Shown: in pieces, positions 15,838 to 24,155 of the stretch
Position numbering within the stretch: position 1 is the stretch's first letter
Layout of the letters: every line of letters begins with the position of its first letter
NCBI GenBank assembly: GCA_003052455.1
Contig: QAPD01000028.1
Coordinates: 1 to 64,000, forward strand
DNA length: 64,000 bases
From: Sphaerisporangium cinnabarinum
Lineage (GTDB): Bacteria; Actinomycetota; Actinomycetes; Actinomycetales; Cellulomonadaceae
Direction: 5' to 3'
Notes under the pieces: model-generated
The model's input: only the letters and a program-made list of their open reading frames with translations
Databases searched by the model: none
What the model was told of the DNA's origin: nothing
Made by a program: the position numbers and the translations under genes

Positions 15838-16653
15838 TCAGACGCGCACGTACTCGAGGTCGGTGATGACGCGCCCCGCGGCCTCGCCCTTGCGCTCGAA
15901 CCCGGTGAGCACCCGGCCCTCGAAGCGCGGCGCGACGTTCCCCGGCCCGTGCGCGTTGCGCAGCCCCGGCGCGGCGTCCAGGACCTCGAGCATCTGGTCC
16001 GCGTACTCGGCCCAGTCGGTGGCGAGCCGCAGCGTCCCGCCGGGACGGGCGTCGTCGCCCTCCCCCGGCGCGCGCAGGACGCGCTCGGCCAGTGCCGCGA
16101 ACGACGGCGTCACGAGGCGGCGCTTGTGGTGGCGGGACTTGTGCCAGGGGTCGGGGAAGAACACCCAGAGCTCGTCGACGCTCCCCGCGGGCAGGGTGGT
16201 GGCGAGGACCTCGGCCGCGTTCGCCTGGACGAGCCGCACGTTCGTCAGGTCGCGCTGCGACGCGCGCAGCACGGTCTGCGCCAGCCCGGGCGCGTACACC
16301 TCGACGGCGAGGAAGTCCGTGCCCGGCTCGCGCTCGGCGGCGGCGACGACGGCCTCGCCCTGGCCCGAGCCGATCTCGACGACCAGGCGCGCGTCGCGCC
16401 CGAAGGTGGCCGCGACGTCGAGCACGTGGTCCGGGTCCACCGACGTCCGCGCGACGTCGCGCGGCACGTCGACGACGTAGCGGTCGCGGTACGCGTCCCA
16501 CGCGCGCTGCTGGCGCGGCGCGAGGCGGCCGCTGCGCTGCACGAACGACACGGGCTGGGTGCGGTAGCGCGGGCGGGCGTCGCCGGTCCCCGGGGTCGCG
16601 GAGGGGGCGCCGGTCACGGGCTCGTCGAGGGTGTCGGGGGTCGGTTCGGGCAC
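15838..16653 (-). CDS. trmB: tRNA (guanine-N7)-methyltransferase
   Basis: A 271-residue class I SAM methyltransferase that makes m7G46 in tRNA. LVVEIGSGQGEAVVAAAE is the SAM-binding motif, EVYAPGLAQ follows, and the catalytic block ELWVFFPDPWHKSRHHKRRLV is diagnostic (PDPWHKxRHxKRR). The N-terminal 45 residues are a poorly conserved extension common in actinobacteria. The GTG at 16653 is 6 nt from a TACCCT -10 box, so the transcript is probably leaderless. Confidence 0.95.
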   Translation of the reverse strand: MPEPTPDTLDEPVTGAPSATPGTGDARPRYRTQPVSFVQRSGRLAPRQQRAWDAYRDRYVVDVPRDVARTSVDPDHVLDVAATFGRDARLVVEIGSGQGEAVVAAAEREPGTDFLAVEVYAPGLAQTVLRASQRDLTNVRLVQANAAEVLATTLPAGSVDELWVFFPDPWHKSRHHKRRLVTPSFAALAERVLRAPGEGDDARPGGTLRLATDWAEYADQMLEVLDAAPGLRNAHGPGNVAPRFEGRVLTGFERKGEAAGRVITDLEYVRV

Positions 16654-16659
16654 CGCACC

Positions 16660-16665
16660 AGGGTA
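16660..16665 (-). promoter_or_regulatory. -10 box of trmB (leaderless)
   Basis: TACCCT on the minus strand, 6 nt before the GTG at 16653. Confidence 0.5.
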
Positions 16666-16710
16666 CGGGCGCCTCGCGCGGGGGTCGTGCCGCGCGAGGC
16701 GCCCGGCCCG

Positions 16711-18030
16711 TCACACGTACGCCGCGTACGCGGGCAGGTCGAGCACGCCGTTGCCCGACAGCCCGAGGACGATCACCTCGGGCTCCGTCGCCGCGCGCGC
16801 GTGCGCGACCGCCGCCGCGACGGCGTGCGTCGACTCGGGGGCGGGGATGATGCCCTCGCTGCGCGCGAACAGGGTCCCGGCCGTGAACGCCTCGTCCTGG
16901 TCGACGGCGACGGCGTCCATGAGCCCGAGGTGGACCGCGTGCGACACCATCGGCGACATGCCGTGGTAGCGCAGGCCGCCCGCGTGGATCGCGGGCGGGA
17001 CGAAGTCCTTGCCGAGCGTGTGCATCTTGAGCAGCGGCGTGAGGCCCGCGACGTCGCCGAAGTCGTAGCGGTACTCGCCCTGGGTGAGCGACGGGCACGC
17101 GGCCGGCTCGCACGCGACGAGCCGCGTCGTCGTGCCCTCGCGCAGGTTGCGGCCCAGGAACGGGAACGTCAGGCCCGCGAGGTTCGACCCGCCGCCCGCG
17201 CAGCCGAACACCACGTCCGGCGCGCCCTCGCCGGCCTCGTCGAGCTGGACGAGCGCCTCCTGGCCGATGACGCTCTGGTGCAGCATGACGTGGTTGAGCA
17301 CGCTGCCCAGCGCGTAGTGCGCCGCGGGGTCCTTCGCGGCCGTCTCGACGGCCTCGCTGATCGCCATGCCGAGCGAGCCGGTCGTCTCGGGGTCCGCGGC
17401 GAGCATCGCTCGCCCGGCCTCCGTGAGGTCCGACGGCGACGGGTGGCAGATCCCGCCGTAGACCTCCATCTGGGCGCGCCGGTACGGCTTGGAGTCGTAC
17501 GACGCGCGCACCTGCCACACCTCGACGTCGAGCCCGAGCAGCGCTCCCGCGAACGACAGCGAGGCGCCCCACTGGCCCGCGCCGGTCTCGGTCGTCAGCC
17601 TCGTCGTGCCCTCGAGCGCGTTGTAGTACGCCTGCGCGACGGCGGTGTTCGGCTTGTGCGAGCCGACCGGGCTCACGCCCTCGTACTTGTAGTAGATCCG
17701 GGCCGGGGTGCCCAGGGCCCGCTCGAGACGCCGCGCCCGCACGAGCGGGGACGGCCGCCACAGCGCGTAGATCTCGCGGATCGTCTGCGGGATCTCGACG
17801 TAGCGCTCCGTCGTCACCTCCTGCTGCACGAGCGCGAGCGGGAAGAGCGGCGCGAGGTCGTCGGGCGTGAGCGGCTCGCGCGTGCCCGGGTGCAGGTGCG
17901 GGGGCACCGGCTCGGGGAGGTCGGCCGCGAGGTTGTACCAGTGCGTCGGGACGGTCGAGGGCACCTCGGCGCCCGTCGGCTCGAGGGACCGGACGGGCAG
18001 GGCCGTCGGCGGGGTCTGCTGTGTCGTCAT
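16711..18030 (-). CDS. trpB2: TrpB2-type tryptophan synthase beta chain
   Basis: A 439-residue PLP enzyme of the TrpB2 (TIGR01415) group, which condenses indole with serine (or phosphoserine) and is usually not coupled to TrpA. The PLP Lys is in [29 protein letters not shown] is the substrate loop with its Glu, and [17 protein letters not shown] is the phosphate-binding glycine loop. The N-terminal [18 protein letters not shown] is characteristic of TrpB2 and absent from TrpB1. No other trp gene is next to it. The ATG at 18030 gives the normal family length; an in-frame GTG at 18129 would add 33 residues but lies inside the leader hairpins. A leader peptide with two Trp codons precedes it. 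Confidence 0.92.
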   Translation of the reverse strand: MTTQQTPPTALPVRSLEPTGAEVPSTVPTHWYNLAADLPEPVPPHLHPGTREPLTPDDLAPLFPLALVQQEVTTERYVEIPQTIREIYALWRPSPLVRARRLERALGTPARIYYKYEGVSPVGSHKPNTAVAQAYYNALEGTTRLTTETGAGQWGASLSFAGALLGLDVEVWQVRASYDSKPYRRAQMEVYGGICHPSPSDLTEAGRAMLAADPETTGSLGMAISEAVETAAKDPAAHYALGSVLNHVMLHQSVIGQEALVQLDEAGEGAPDVVFGCAGGGSNLAGLTFPFLGRNLREGTTTRLVACEPAACPSLTQGEYRYDFGDVAGLTPLLKMHTLGKDFVPPAIHAGGLRYHGMSPMVSHAVHLGLMDAVAVDQDEAFTAGTLFARSEGIIPAPESTHAVAAAVAHARAATEPEVIVLGLSGNGVLDLPAYAAYV

Positions 18031-18150
18031 GCTCGGCTCCAGCTCAGGGGACGGCCGCTGGGCCGACGACGCGCGCACCGGGTTCACCGAGGCCGCCCAC
18101 GTCGTCGGTGCACGGCCGGATGAGGTCACCGGCCGTCAGGCGGCCGGCCA
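18031..18150 (-). promoter_or_regulatory. Probable tryptophan attenuator leader of trpB2
   Basis: Three short segments can pair in exclusive ways on the minus strand: segment 1 CCGGCCG at 18141-18147 (right after the two Trp codons), segment 2 CGGCCGG at 18129-18135, segment 3 CCGGCCG at 18113-18119. 1:2 closes a 5-nt loop, 2:3 a 9-nt loop. Further down CCGACGACG and CGTCGTCGG can form a 9-bp stem before the trpB2 ATG, and GCACCG/CGGTGC offers a partner for the region after segment 3. A ribosome waiting on the Trp codons would cover segment 1 and leave 2:3 to form. No U-tract is seen, so transcriptional versus translational control is open. Confidence 0.6.
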
Positions 18151-18177
18151 CCAGGGGGTCACGGACGGGTGCGTCAC
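18136..18177 (-). CDS. trpL: trp leader peptide with tandem Trp codons (13 residues)
   Basis: Minus-strand frame GTG to TGA reading MTHPSVTPWWPAA. Two adjacent TGG codons (18148-18153) stand two-thirds along, as in trp leader peptides of enteric bacteria and actinobacteria. It starts 7 nt after a TAGGGT -10 box, so it should be translated from a leaderless mRNA. The stop is followed immediately by the competing hairpins and 105 nt later by the trpB2 start. In a proteome where Trp is rare, WW in a 13-codon frame in this position is unlikely by chance. Confidence 0.7.
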   Translation of the reverse strand: MTHPSVTPWWPAA

Positions 18178-18184
18178 GGGGCCG

Positions 18185-18190
18185 ACCCTA
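18185..18190 (-). promoter_or_regulatory. -10 box of the trpL-trpB2 transcript
   Basis: TAGGGT on the minus strand, 7 nt before the GTG of the leader peptide. No TTGACA-like -35 is apparent. The remaining bases up to the divergent SDR gene at 18324 show nothing recognisable except that gene's ribosome binding site. Confidence 0.55.
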
Positions 18191-18323
18191 CCCCCGCGCG
18201 CCCGCTCGGGACCACCGGCGCCCGGGCGAGGACGATCGGCTCTCGCGCGCGCGGGTGCGCGGGCGCTGGGATGGGAGCAGACGCCGGACGACGGCAGGCC
18301 GGCGCGGACGGAAGGGAGCCGTC

Positions 18324-19085
18324 ATGGTCAGCAACCACGTCCCGGGCAGGTTCGAGGGCCGCACGGCGATCGTCACCGGCGCGGGAGCCGGCATCGGCCG
18401 CGCGACGGTCGAGCGGCTGCTCGCGGAGGGCGCACGCGTCGTCGCCACCGACGTCCGGGAGGACCGCCTCGACAAGCTCGTCGCCGACGTCGGCACGGAC
18501 GCGCTCGTGACCGTCGCGGGCGACGTGAGCGCCCAGACCACGATCGACGCGGTGGTCGCCGCCGCGGGCGGCCGGGTGGACGCCCTCGCCAACGTCGCCG
18601 GGATCATGGACGGCTTCCTGCCGACCGCCGAGGTCGACGACGCGACGTGGGACCTCGTCATGACCGTCAACGTCACCGCGGTCATGCGCCTCACGCGCGC
18701 GGTCCTGCCCCTCATGCTCGAGGCGGGGAAGGGCTCGATCGTCAACGTCGGGTCGGAGGCGGGCTCGCGCGCGTCGGCGTCGGGCACCGCGTACGCGACG
18801 TCGAAGCACGCGGTCGTCGGCTTCACGAAGAGCACCGCGTTCTTCTACACGCCCCGCGGCGTGCGGGCGAACGTCGTGGCGCCCGGGGCCGTCGCGACGA
18901 GCATCGAGGCGCCCTTCCGCTCGCAGTACGCGGGCGAGCGGCTCGGACCGGTCATGGCGACGACGGTCCCGCCGGCCGCGAGCGCCGACGAGCTGGCCGC
19001 GGCGATCACGTGGCTCCTGTCGGACGACTCGGCCAACGTCTCGGGCGCCGTCCTGCACAGCGACGGCGGGTGGGCCGCCGTCTGA
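18324..19085 (+). CDS. Short-chain dehydrogenase/reductase
   Basis: A 253-residue classical SDR. TGAGAGIG (about residues 17-24) binds the nicotinamide nucleotide, TDVREDR at the end of beta-2 has the Asp that favours NAD(H), NVAG is the structural motif, and the catalytic triad is Ser in VGSEAGS with YATSK. Substrate loop residues give no clear specificity; alcohols, sugars or 3-oxoacyl groups are possible. GAAGGGAG is 6 nt before the ATG. It is transcribed away from the trpB2 leader and ends before a strong terminator. Confidence 0.88.
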   Translation: MVSNHVPGRFEGRTAIVTGAGAGIGRATVERLLAEGARVVATDVREDRLDKLVADVGTDALVTVAGDVSAQTTIDAVVAAAGGRVDALANVAGIMDGFLPTAEVDDATWDLVMTVNVTAVMRLTRAVLPLMLEAGKGSIVNVGSEAGSRASASGTAYATSKHAVVGFTKSTAFFYTPRGVRANVVAPGAVATSIEAPFRSQYAGERLGPVMATTVPPAASADELAAAITWLLSDDSANVSGAVLHSDGGWAAV

Positions 19086-19122
19086 CCGTCCCGCTCCCCC
19101 GGCAGACCGGGCGAGCGACGGA

Positions 19123-19154
19123 GCGGCCCCCGGACCGTCCGGTCCGGGGGCCGC
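19123..19154 (+). terminator. Terminator between SDR and phosphoesterase genes
   Basis: Perfect 14-bp stem GCGGCCCCCGGACC / GGTCCGGGGGCCGC with loop GTCC. The two flanking genes converge, so it may work in both directions. Confidence 0.75.
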
Positions 19155-19208
19155 CCTCGTGCCGTCGGCACCGCGTCAGCGGCGCGTCGGCAGCGCGTCA
19201 GCGCCGGG

Positions 19209-22200
19209 TCAGCCGCACGCGAGCGCGTCGTACGCGACGTCGGCCGCGAAGGACCGGCCGTCCCCGCTCGCAGCGACGTGCGCGGCGCCCGCCGCGACGT
19301 CGGACGCCCGGACGGAGAACGCCTGGTACGCCGACGCGCCGGGCCGGACGCCGGTGACGGTGCGCTCCCCGAACGGCGTGCTGAGCGTGATGTCGGCCGG
19401 GACGGTGTCCGCGTTGCGGGCCCGGACCGCGACGTACGCCGTGCCGGCGAGGCACTGCGTGCGCGCCGTCGTCTCGACGACGAGGCCGTCCTCGGCGGGC
19501 GCCGTGGCGAACGTGCTCACCGGCGACACGGCGGTGCCGCCGCCCGCGCTGGTGGCCGTGACCGTCCACGCGTGCACGGCACCCGGCTCGAGCCCGTCCC
19601 ACGTGACGGTCGCGACCTCGCCCGACGGCACGGTCGCCCGGCCGATCTCCTCGCCCGGGGCGTAGAGCGACACGGCGTCGGTCGCGAGGCTCGTGACGCG
19701 CGACGTGAGGTCGACGGGGACGGTGAAGTCGTCCTCGCGGCCGTCGTAGCGGTGCTCGTCGTCGTACTCCGTGGCGCCGAAGTTCTCGAGCCACGGCGAG
19801 TAGGTGTCGACGATCATCTCGGAGCGGTCGACGTCGAACTGGAGCAGGCGCAGGAAGCTCGCTCCGAGCCGCAGCCCCTCCTCCGGCGTGTACCCGCCGA
19901 TCTCGGTGAGCCCCGCCTCCTCGGCCGTGACCTCGTAGAACTGGTAGTCCGCGAGCAGCTCGACGACGCCGTTGCCGGGCGTCCCGACGTCCTGGCGCAC
20001 GTTGATGCCCACGCCGTGCCGGTGCCCCGCGAGGACGAGGAACACGTTCGGGTTGGGCTCGACGACCTTGGCGTGCACGAGGCGGCCGTCGGGCGTCGAG
20101 ATCTCGGAGTCACGACCGTCGGGGTTCGAGCTCGGCACGAGGTAGTCGTGCGTGAGGACGACCGCGTTGCGGTCGGGGAACTGCTTGAGGACGCCGTCCG
20201 CCCACGCGGCCTCCTCGTCCGTCACCCCGTACGACAGGTACACGGCGACGAAGTCGAGCCCGCCCGCGCTGAACAGGTCGTAGTGGTTCTGGTTGTCGCC
20301 CTCGCGCCACGGGCCGCCGTAGGACGCGTTCTCCCACCCCGCGGACAGGGCCTCGTAGCGCTCGGGGCCGTAGAACTCGTTGAACAGCGCCCCCGGCCCG
20401 TTGTCCTGGCCCGTGAGGTTGTCGTGGTTGCCGGCGAGGACCCCGTTGGGGATGTTCGCGTCGTCGAGGATCTGCTGCGCGGCCGAGGAGAACTCGTACT
20501 CGCCCCGGATCTGGGCGGCCATCGCGTCGTCGGCCGGCAGGCGCGTGTAGTTCTCGTTCACGTCGCCCGTGTGCCCCACGTACGCGATCCCGCGCGCCTC
20601 GGCGTTGTCCACGACCCACTGCGTGAGGTCGGTGTAGGCCTTGCCCCAGACGGCTCGCTCCTCGGCCGTCTCCTGCTCGACCGCGCCCTCGGTGAGGTAC
20701 TGCGTGTCGGTGAAGTGGACGAGCGAGAAGTCGTAGTCGTCGCGCGGCGCGAAGTCGGTCTCGTCGCGCGACCCGCCTGCCGCGATGTCGTCCGCGAAGG
20801 GGTCGGTGCCCGTCACGAGCACGTGCACGGTGCCGTCCGTCGCAGCACCCTCGCCGAGCACGGTGCTCAGCGACGTCGTGCCCTCGACCGCACCGCGCGC
20901 GGACGCGAGCGGCTCCCACCGCTCCCCGTCCCACACGTGCAGCGTCGCGAGCCGCTGCGGGTCGACGACGCCCTCCCAGCGCACGACCTGGTCGGCGGTC
21001 GTGCCCGTGGCGGGCAGCTCGAAGCGCTGGTAGGTGACGTCGCGGCTCTGCGGGGAGTCGAGCGTCAGGTCGTCGCCCGGGGCGAGCGCGTCCGCCAAGG
21101 CGGGCTGCTCGCCCTCGACCGGGAGCGTCGTCGGGATCTCGGCCGACTCGCCCTGGGCGACGAGCGCGGGGGCGGTGACGTCGGCGCGGGAGAACGTCGC
21201 GGTGACGTCGCCGCCGCCGGGCGCCGCGACACGAGCCGACAGGTCGACGCTCCCCGCGACGTCGCGCGTGCCGTGCGCCGGGGCCAGGTCGGTCGGGACG
21301 TCCGGCACGCCGAGGCTCGTGAACGCGATCTCGTGCGTGCTCGCGTTGCCGAGCACGTCCGACGCGGTGACGACGAGCGTGTGCGCGCCCGGGGCGAGAC
21401 CCGGCCCGACGGGCGCGCCGAGCTCGAGCGGCTCGCCGTCGAGCGTGACGTCGGGGCCGGTCAGGACCCCGGAGGCGTCCGCGAGCTCGACCGCGAGGCT
21501 CGTCGCGCTCGCGAGCTCCGCGCCCGCGGCCGGCGTGCTGGACACGATCGCGGGACCGGTGTTGTCGGTGGTCACCGTCCGGCGCGCGGCCGCACCCGCG
21601 GCGGTCGCCGACGTGATCGTGTGCTCGCCGTCGGCGAGCGTCGTCGTGTCGACGTCGGCCCGCAGGCCCGTCGCGGGCGCGTCGGCGTCGCGGACCACGT
21701 CGAACGCGAGGTCGACCTCGCGCGGCTTCGTCGTGCTCGTGCCGCAGTCGCCGTCGCCCATCGAGTACGACGGCGCGATGCCCACGCCGGTCGCCGTGCC
21801 GTCGGTCACGTCGAGCGCGATCCCGGAGATCGCGAAGTCGTCGCGGTTGTCGCCGCACGCCGTCGGGTAGGTGCCCGTGACGAAGCGCACCACGTTGCGG
21901 CCCGGCGACAGGAAGGCGTTCGGGACGTCGATCCGCACCGTCTCGCTCACGTAGTCGCGGTCCACGAGGTCGATCCGCTGCCCGTTGACGAGCAGGTGGT
22001 TCGTGTAGCGGGCCTCGATCGAGTTCGAGCCCACGGTGAAGACGAACCGGGACGAGCCGGTACCGAGCGTCGCGACCGTCGGCAGCGGGGCGCCGTCCAG
22101 CTCGATGCCGGCAGGAGCGTCGCCCCCGGCGGGCGGCGTGGCGAGCACGGTCTGCGGGCCGTGCAGCAGCGCGCCGTCCGCAGGGAGGATCACGGGCGCC

Positions 22201-23063
22201 CCCGGGGCACCGTTGTTCACGGTGACCGCGCTCGACGCGGTCGCGCCCGACGCGGTCGTCGCGGTGAGCGTGTGGGCGCCGTTCTCGAGCGTCGTCGTGT
22301 CGAGCTCCGCGGCGAGGCCGGTCGTGGCCGCCGGGTCCTGCTCGAGGTCGAACGTGAGGTCCGCCGAGAGCACGCGCGACGTGTTCGTGCCGCACGAGCC
22401 GTCGCCGAACGCGTAGGAGAAGCTGTTGGCGGAGCCGTCGGCCGTCTCGCCCAGGAGCTCGAGGGACACGTCGGTGAGGTCGTAGTCGTCGTAGTTCGTC
22501 CCGCACGACGTCGTGACCGCGCCGACGACGAACCGCACCCGGTTCTCGCCCGGGACGAGCCACTGCGCGGGGACGTCGAGCGCGACGCGCTCGGACACCA
22601 TGTCGCGGTCGAGCTCGAGGCGCTCGCCGTTGACGAGCACGTGGCTGCCGTAGCGCTTCTCGATCGAGTTGCTCCCGACGTCGAACAGCAGGCGCGCGGT
22701 CGCGGGCGTCGCGGAGGCGTCGAGGGCGGTGCCGTCGACCGCGAGCGCCGTGACGGCGTCGCCCGCGCGGACGGGGTCGGCCGCGACGCGCACCGTCCCG
22801 TCGAGGAACGTGCCGGTCGTCGGGCTCAGCACGAGCAGCGTCTCCGGGGCGGCCCCGGTGGTCCGGGCGGTCGTCCGGTCGAGGGTCGGGGAGGCTCCCG
22901 GGGCGGTCGTGGCGGCGGCGCCGGGCGCGAGCAGGCCAGCGACGAGCACCGTGCCGAGCGCCCCGGCGACCGCGGCGCGGCGCCGCGCCCCGCCGTCGGT
23001 CCGTCTCTCGGCGCGTCTCTCGGCGCGTCTCGAAGTCCTGTGCGTGGGCACGGACGTGTCCAT
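19209..23063 (-). CDS. Secreted multidomain calcineurin-like metallophosphoesterase
   Basis: A 1284-residue exported protein. An N-terminal signal follows an Arg-rich stretch (AAVAGALGTVLVAGLLAPGAAA, about residues 29-50). Two homologous modules of about 200 residues (roughly 75-270 and 283-490) share GSNSIExRYxxHLLVNG and FGDGSCGT/MGDGDCGT. Ig-like segments follow, then a metallophosphoesterase domain from about residue 770: FTDTQ, GHTGDVNEN, GNHDN, LTHDY and GHRHG supply the dinuclear metal ligands. A fibronectin-like and a C-terminal module end the protein; no LPXTG or membrane anchor is seen. It probably hydrolyses an extracellular phosphoester. GAAGGGAA precedes the ATG. PHO-box-like repeats lie upstream. 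Confidence 0.88.
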   Translation of the reverse strand: MDTSVPTHRTSRRAERRAERRTDGGARRRAAVAGALGTVLVAGLLAPGAAATTAPGASPTLDRTTARTTGAAPETLLVLSPTTGTFLDGTVRVAADPVRAGDAVTALAVDGTALDASATPATARLLFDVGSNSIEKRYGSHVLVNGERLELDRDMVSERVALDVPAQWLVPGENRVRFVVGAVTTSCGTNYDDYDLTDVSLELLGETADGSANSFSYAFGDGSCGTNTSRVLSADLTFDLEQDPAATTGLAAELDTTTLENGAHTLTATTASGATASSAVTVNNGAPGAPVILPADGALLHGPQTVLATPPAGGDAPAGIELDGAPLPTVATLGTGSSRFVFTVGSNSIEARYTNHLLVNGQRIDLVDRDYVSETVRIDVPNAFLSPGRNVVRFVTGTYPTACGDNRDDFAISGIALDVTDGTATGVGIAPSYSMGDGDCGTSTTKPREVDLAFDVVRDADAPATGLRADVDTTTLADGEHTITSATAAGAAARRTVTTDNTGPAIVSSTPAAGAELASATSLAVELADASGVLTGPDVTLDGEPLELGAPVGPGLAPGAHTLVVTASDVLGNASTHEIAFTSLGVPDVPTDLAPAHGTRDVAGSVDLSARVAAPGGGDVTATFSRADVTAPALVAQGESAEIPTTLPVEGEQPALADALAPGDDLTLDSPQSRDVTYQRFELPATGTTADQVVRWEGVVDPQRLATLHVWDGERWEPLASARGAVEGTTSLSTVLGEGAATDGTVHVLVTGTDPFADDIAAGGSRDETDFAPRDDYDFSLVHFTDTQYLTEGAVEQETAEERAVWGKAYTDLTQWVVDNAEARGIAYVGHTGDVNENYTRLPADDAMAAQIRGEYEFSSAAQQILDDANIPNGVLAGNHDNLTGQDNGPGALFNEFYGPERYEALSAGWENASYGGPWREGDNQNHYDLFSAGGLDFVAVYLSYGVTDEEAAWADGVLKQFPDRNAVVLTHDYLVPSSNPDGRDSEISTPDGRLVHAKVVEPNPNVFLVLAGHRHGVGINVRQDVGTPGNGVVELLADYQFYEVTAEEAGLTEIGGYTPEEGLRLGASFLRLLQFDVDRSEMIVDTYSPWLENFGATEYDDEHRYDGREDDFTVPVDLTSRVTSLATDAVSLYAPGEEIGRATVPSGEVATVTWDGLEPGAVHAWTVTATSAGGGTAVSPVSTFATAPAEDGLVVETTARTQCLAGTAYVAVRARNADTVPADITLSTPFGERTVTGVRPGASAYQAFSVRASDVAAGAAHVAASGDGRSFAADVAYDALACG

Positions 23064-23146
23064 CGTGGTTCCCTTCCGTGGCGAACGGGTCGACGGGCGA
23101 CGCTGCCGAGCGGCGACGACGCCCGCACCGGACCCTTCCCGGCGGG

Positions 23147-23186
23147 GGTGAACACGAGGTCGGTGCCGGGCGAACTCCGGCGAAAC
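23147..23186 (-). promoter_or_regulatory. PHO-box-like direct repeats upstream of the phosphoesterase
   Basis: On the minus strand GTTTCGC (from 23186), GTTCGCC (from 23175) and GTTCACC (from 23153) start at 11- and 22-bp steps, i.e. in one 11-bp phase. Streptomyces PhoP binds direct repeats of GTTCACC spaced at 11 bp. The location 85-125 bp before a secreted phosphoesterase fits phosphate control. Inferred only. Confidence 0.4.
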
Positions 23187-23281
23187 GGACGGCGACGGTT
23201 GCGGCGGGCGACAGGCGCGCGCAGGCGTCCGGCACGAGCGGAGCGCGGAGGGACGGCTCCGCCGGACGGCCCGGACGACGA

Positions 23282-23310
23282 AGGCCGCCCACCACGAGGG
23301 TGGACGGCCT
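23282..23310 (-). terminator. Terminator hairpin of tRNA-Lys copy 1
   Basis: AGGCCGCCCACC and GGGTGGACGGCCT pair over about 12 bp with one mismatch, 12 nt beyond the tRNA 3' end on the minus strand. Between it and the phosphoesterase leader nothing else is recognised. Confidence 0.6.
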
Positions 23311-23322
23311 GGTCAGGAAGGG

Positions 23323-23395
<73 letters not shown>

Positions 23396-23485
23396 GCGAG
23401 AGGGAACACTACCAGCGGCCAGGACCGCCGCTCTCCGCGAGGAGACCGGGCCCGCCCGCCGCGCCGGCTCTCGACCGGCACGGCT

Positions 23486-23512
23486 CGGGCCGCCCGCCAT
23501 GCGGACGGCCCG
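23486..23512 (-). terminator. Terminator hairpin of tRNA-Lys copy 2
   Basis: CGGGCCGCCCG and CGGACGGCCCG form an 11-bp stem with one mismatch and loop CCATG, just beyond the tRNA 3' end. Confidence 0.6.
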
Positions 23513-23523
23513 ATCGGTGGTGG

Positions 23524-23596
<73 letters not shown>

Positions 23597-23701
23597 GCGA
23601 GAGAAAACACTAGCAGCCGCGGGCGCGCCGGGAAAATCCGTTCCGCCCGCCCTCGTGTGACGTCGGCGACACGGGCCGGCGGGCCCCCGGAGCGGCTCCG
23701 G

Positions 23702-24082
23702 CTACAGGTACAGCCCTGTCGGGCCGTCCTCCTCGACCTCCTGCGAGACGGCGTGCACGTCGCGCTCGCGCAGCAGCACGAGGTCCTTGCCGCCGAGCTC
23801 GACCTCGGCGCGCTCGTCCGGGTCGAACAGCACGCGGTCCCCCACCGCGACCTGTCGCACGTGCTCACCGGCCGCGACGACGACGGCCCACGCGAGCCGC
23901 TTCGGGCCCACGGCCGTCGCGGGGATGACGAGACCGGCCGAGCTCTGCCGCTCGCTCGCGTCGACCTCCGGGTCGACGAGCAGGCGGTCGTGCAGCATCC
24001 GGATCGGCAGGTCGCGGGCGACCGGCCGGGACGGCGACGGGCGGGACGAGGTGGTGGCGGGGGCGGACGTCGTCTTGCTCAC
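23702..24082 (-). CDS. GroES-like (Cpn10 family) protein
   Basis: A 126-residue protein whose core from about residue 29 follows GroES: IRMLHDRLLVDPE (the P-x-x-DR-V/L-LV signature), a mobile-loop equivalent ERQSSAGLVIPATA, then VVVAAGEHVRQVAVGDRVLFDPDERAEVELGGKDLVLLRERDVHAV. It has a 28-residue Ser/Thr/Pro-rich N-terminal extension and an acidic C-terminal tail not found in canonical 95-100-residue GroES. No groEL is adjacent. It may be a second, specialised co-chaperonin. The GTG is 7 nt from a TAGCGT -10 box (24090-24095), divergent from bcp. Confidence 0.75.
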   Translation of the reverse strand: MSKTTSAPATTSSRPSPSRPVARDLPIRMLHDRLLVDPEVDASERQSSAGLVIPATAVGPKRLAWAVVVAAGEHVRQVAVGDRVLFDPDERAEVELGGKDLVLLRERDVHAVSQEVEEDGPTGLYL

Positions 24083-24089
24083 AGCGCCA

Positions 24090-24095
24090 ACGCTA
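24090..24095 (-). promoter_or_regulatory. -10 box, GroES-like gene (leaderless)
   Basis: TAGCGT on the minus strand, 7 nt before the GTG at 24082; it supports this start over an upstream in-frame ATG. Confidence 0.5.
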
Positions 24096-24155
24096 CCGGT
24101 GCCGCCCACCCTCACCTACGCTCGAACCACACCCTGGCCGGACCGAAGGAGATCC

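Noticed and set aside
13637-17761. A 1374-codon minus-strand frame joining the symporter, trmB and trpB2 regions
   Set aside because: Only its end (13637-15283) is protein-like; the remainder is an out-of-frame shadow of trmB and trpB2.
18031-18129. N-terminal extension of TrpB2 from GTG 18129
   Set aside because: The extra 33 residues are low-complexity, exceed the family length and overlap the leader hairpins; ATG 18030 is preferred.
18031-18190. A SAM or other metabolite riboswitch before trpB2
   Set aside because: No conserved riboswitch core could be recognised, whereas a Trp-rich leader peptide with alternative hairpins explains the region.
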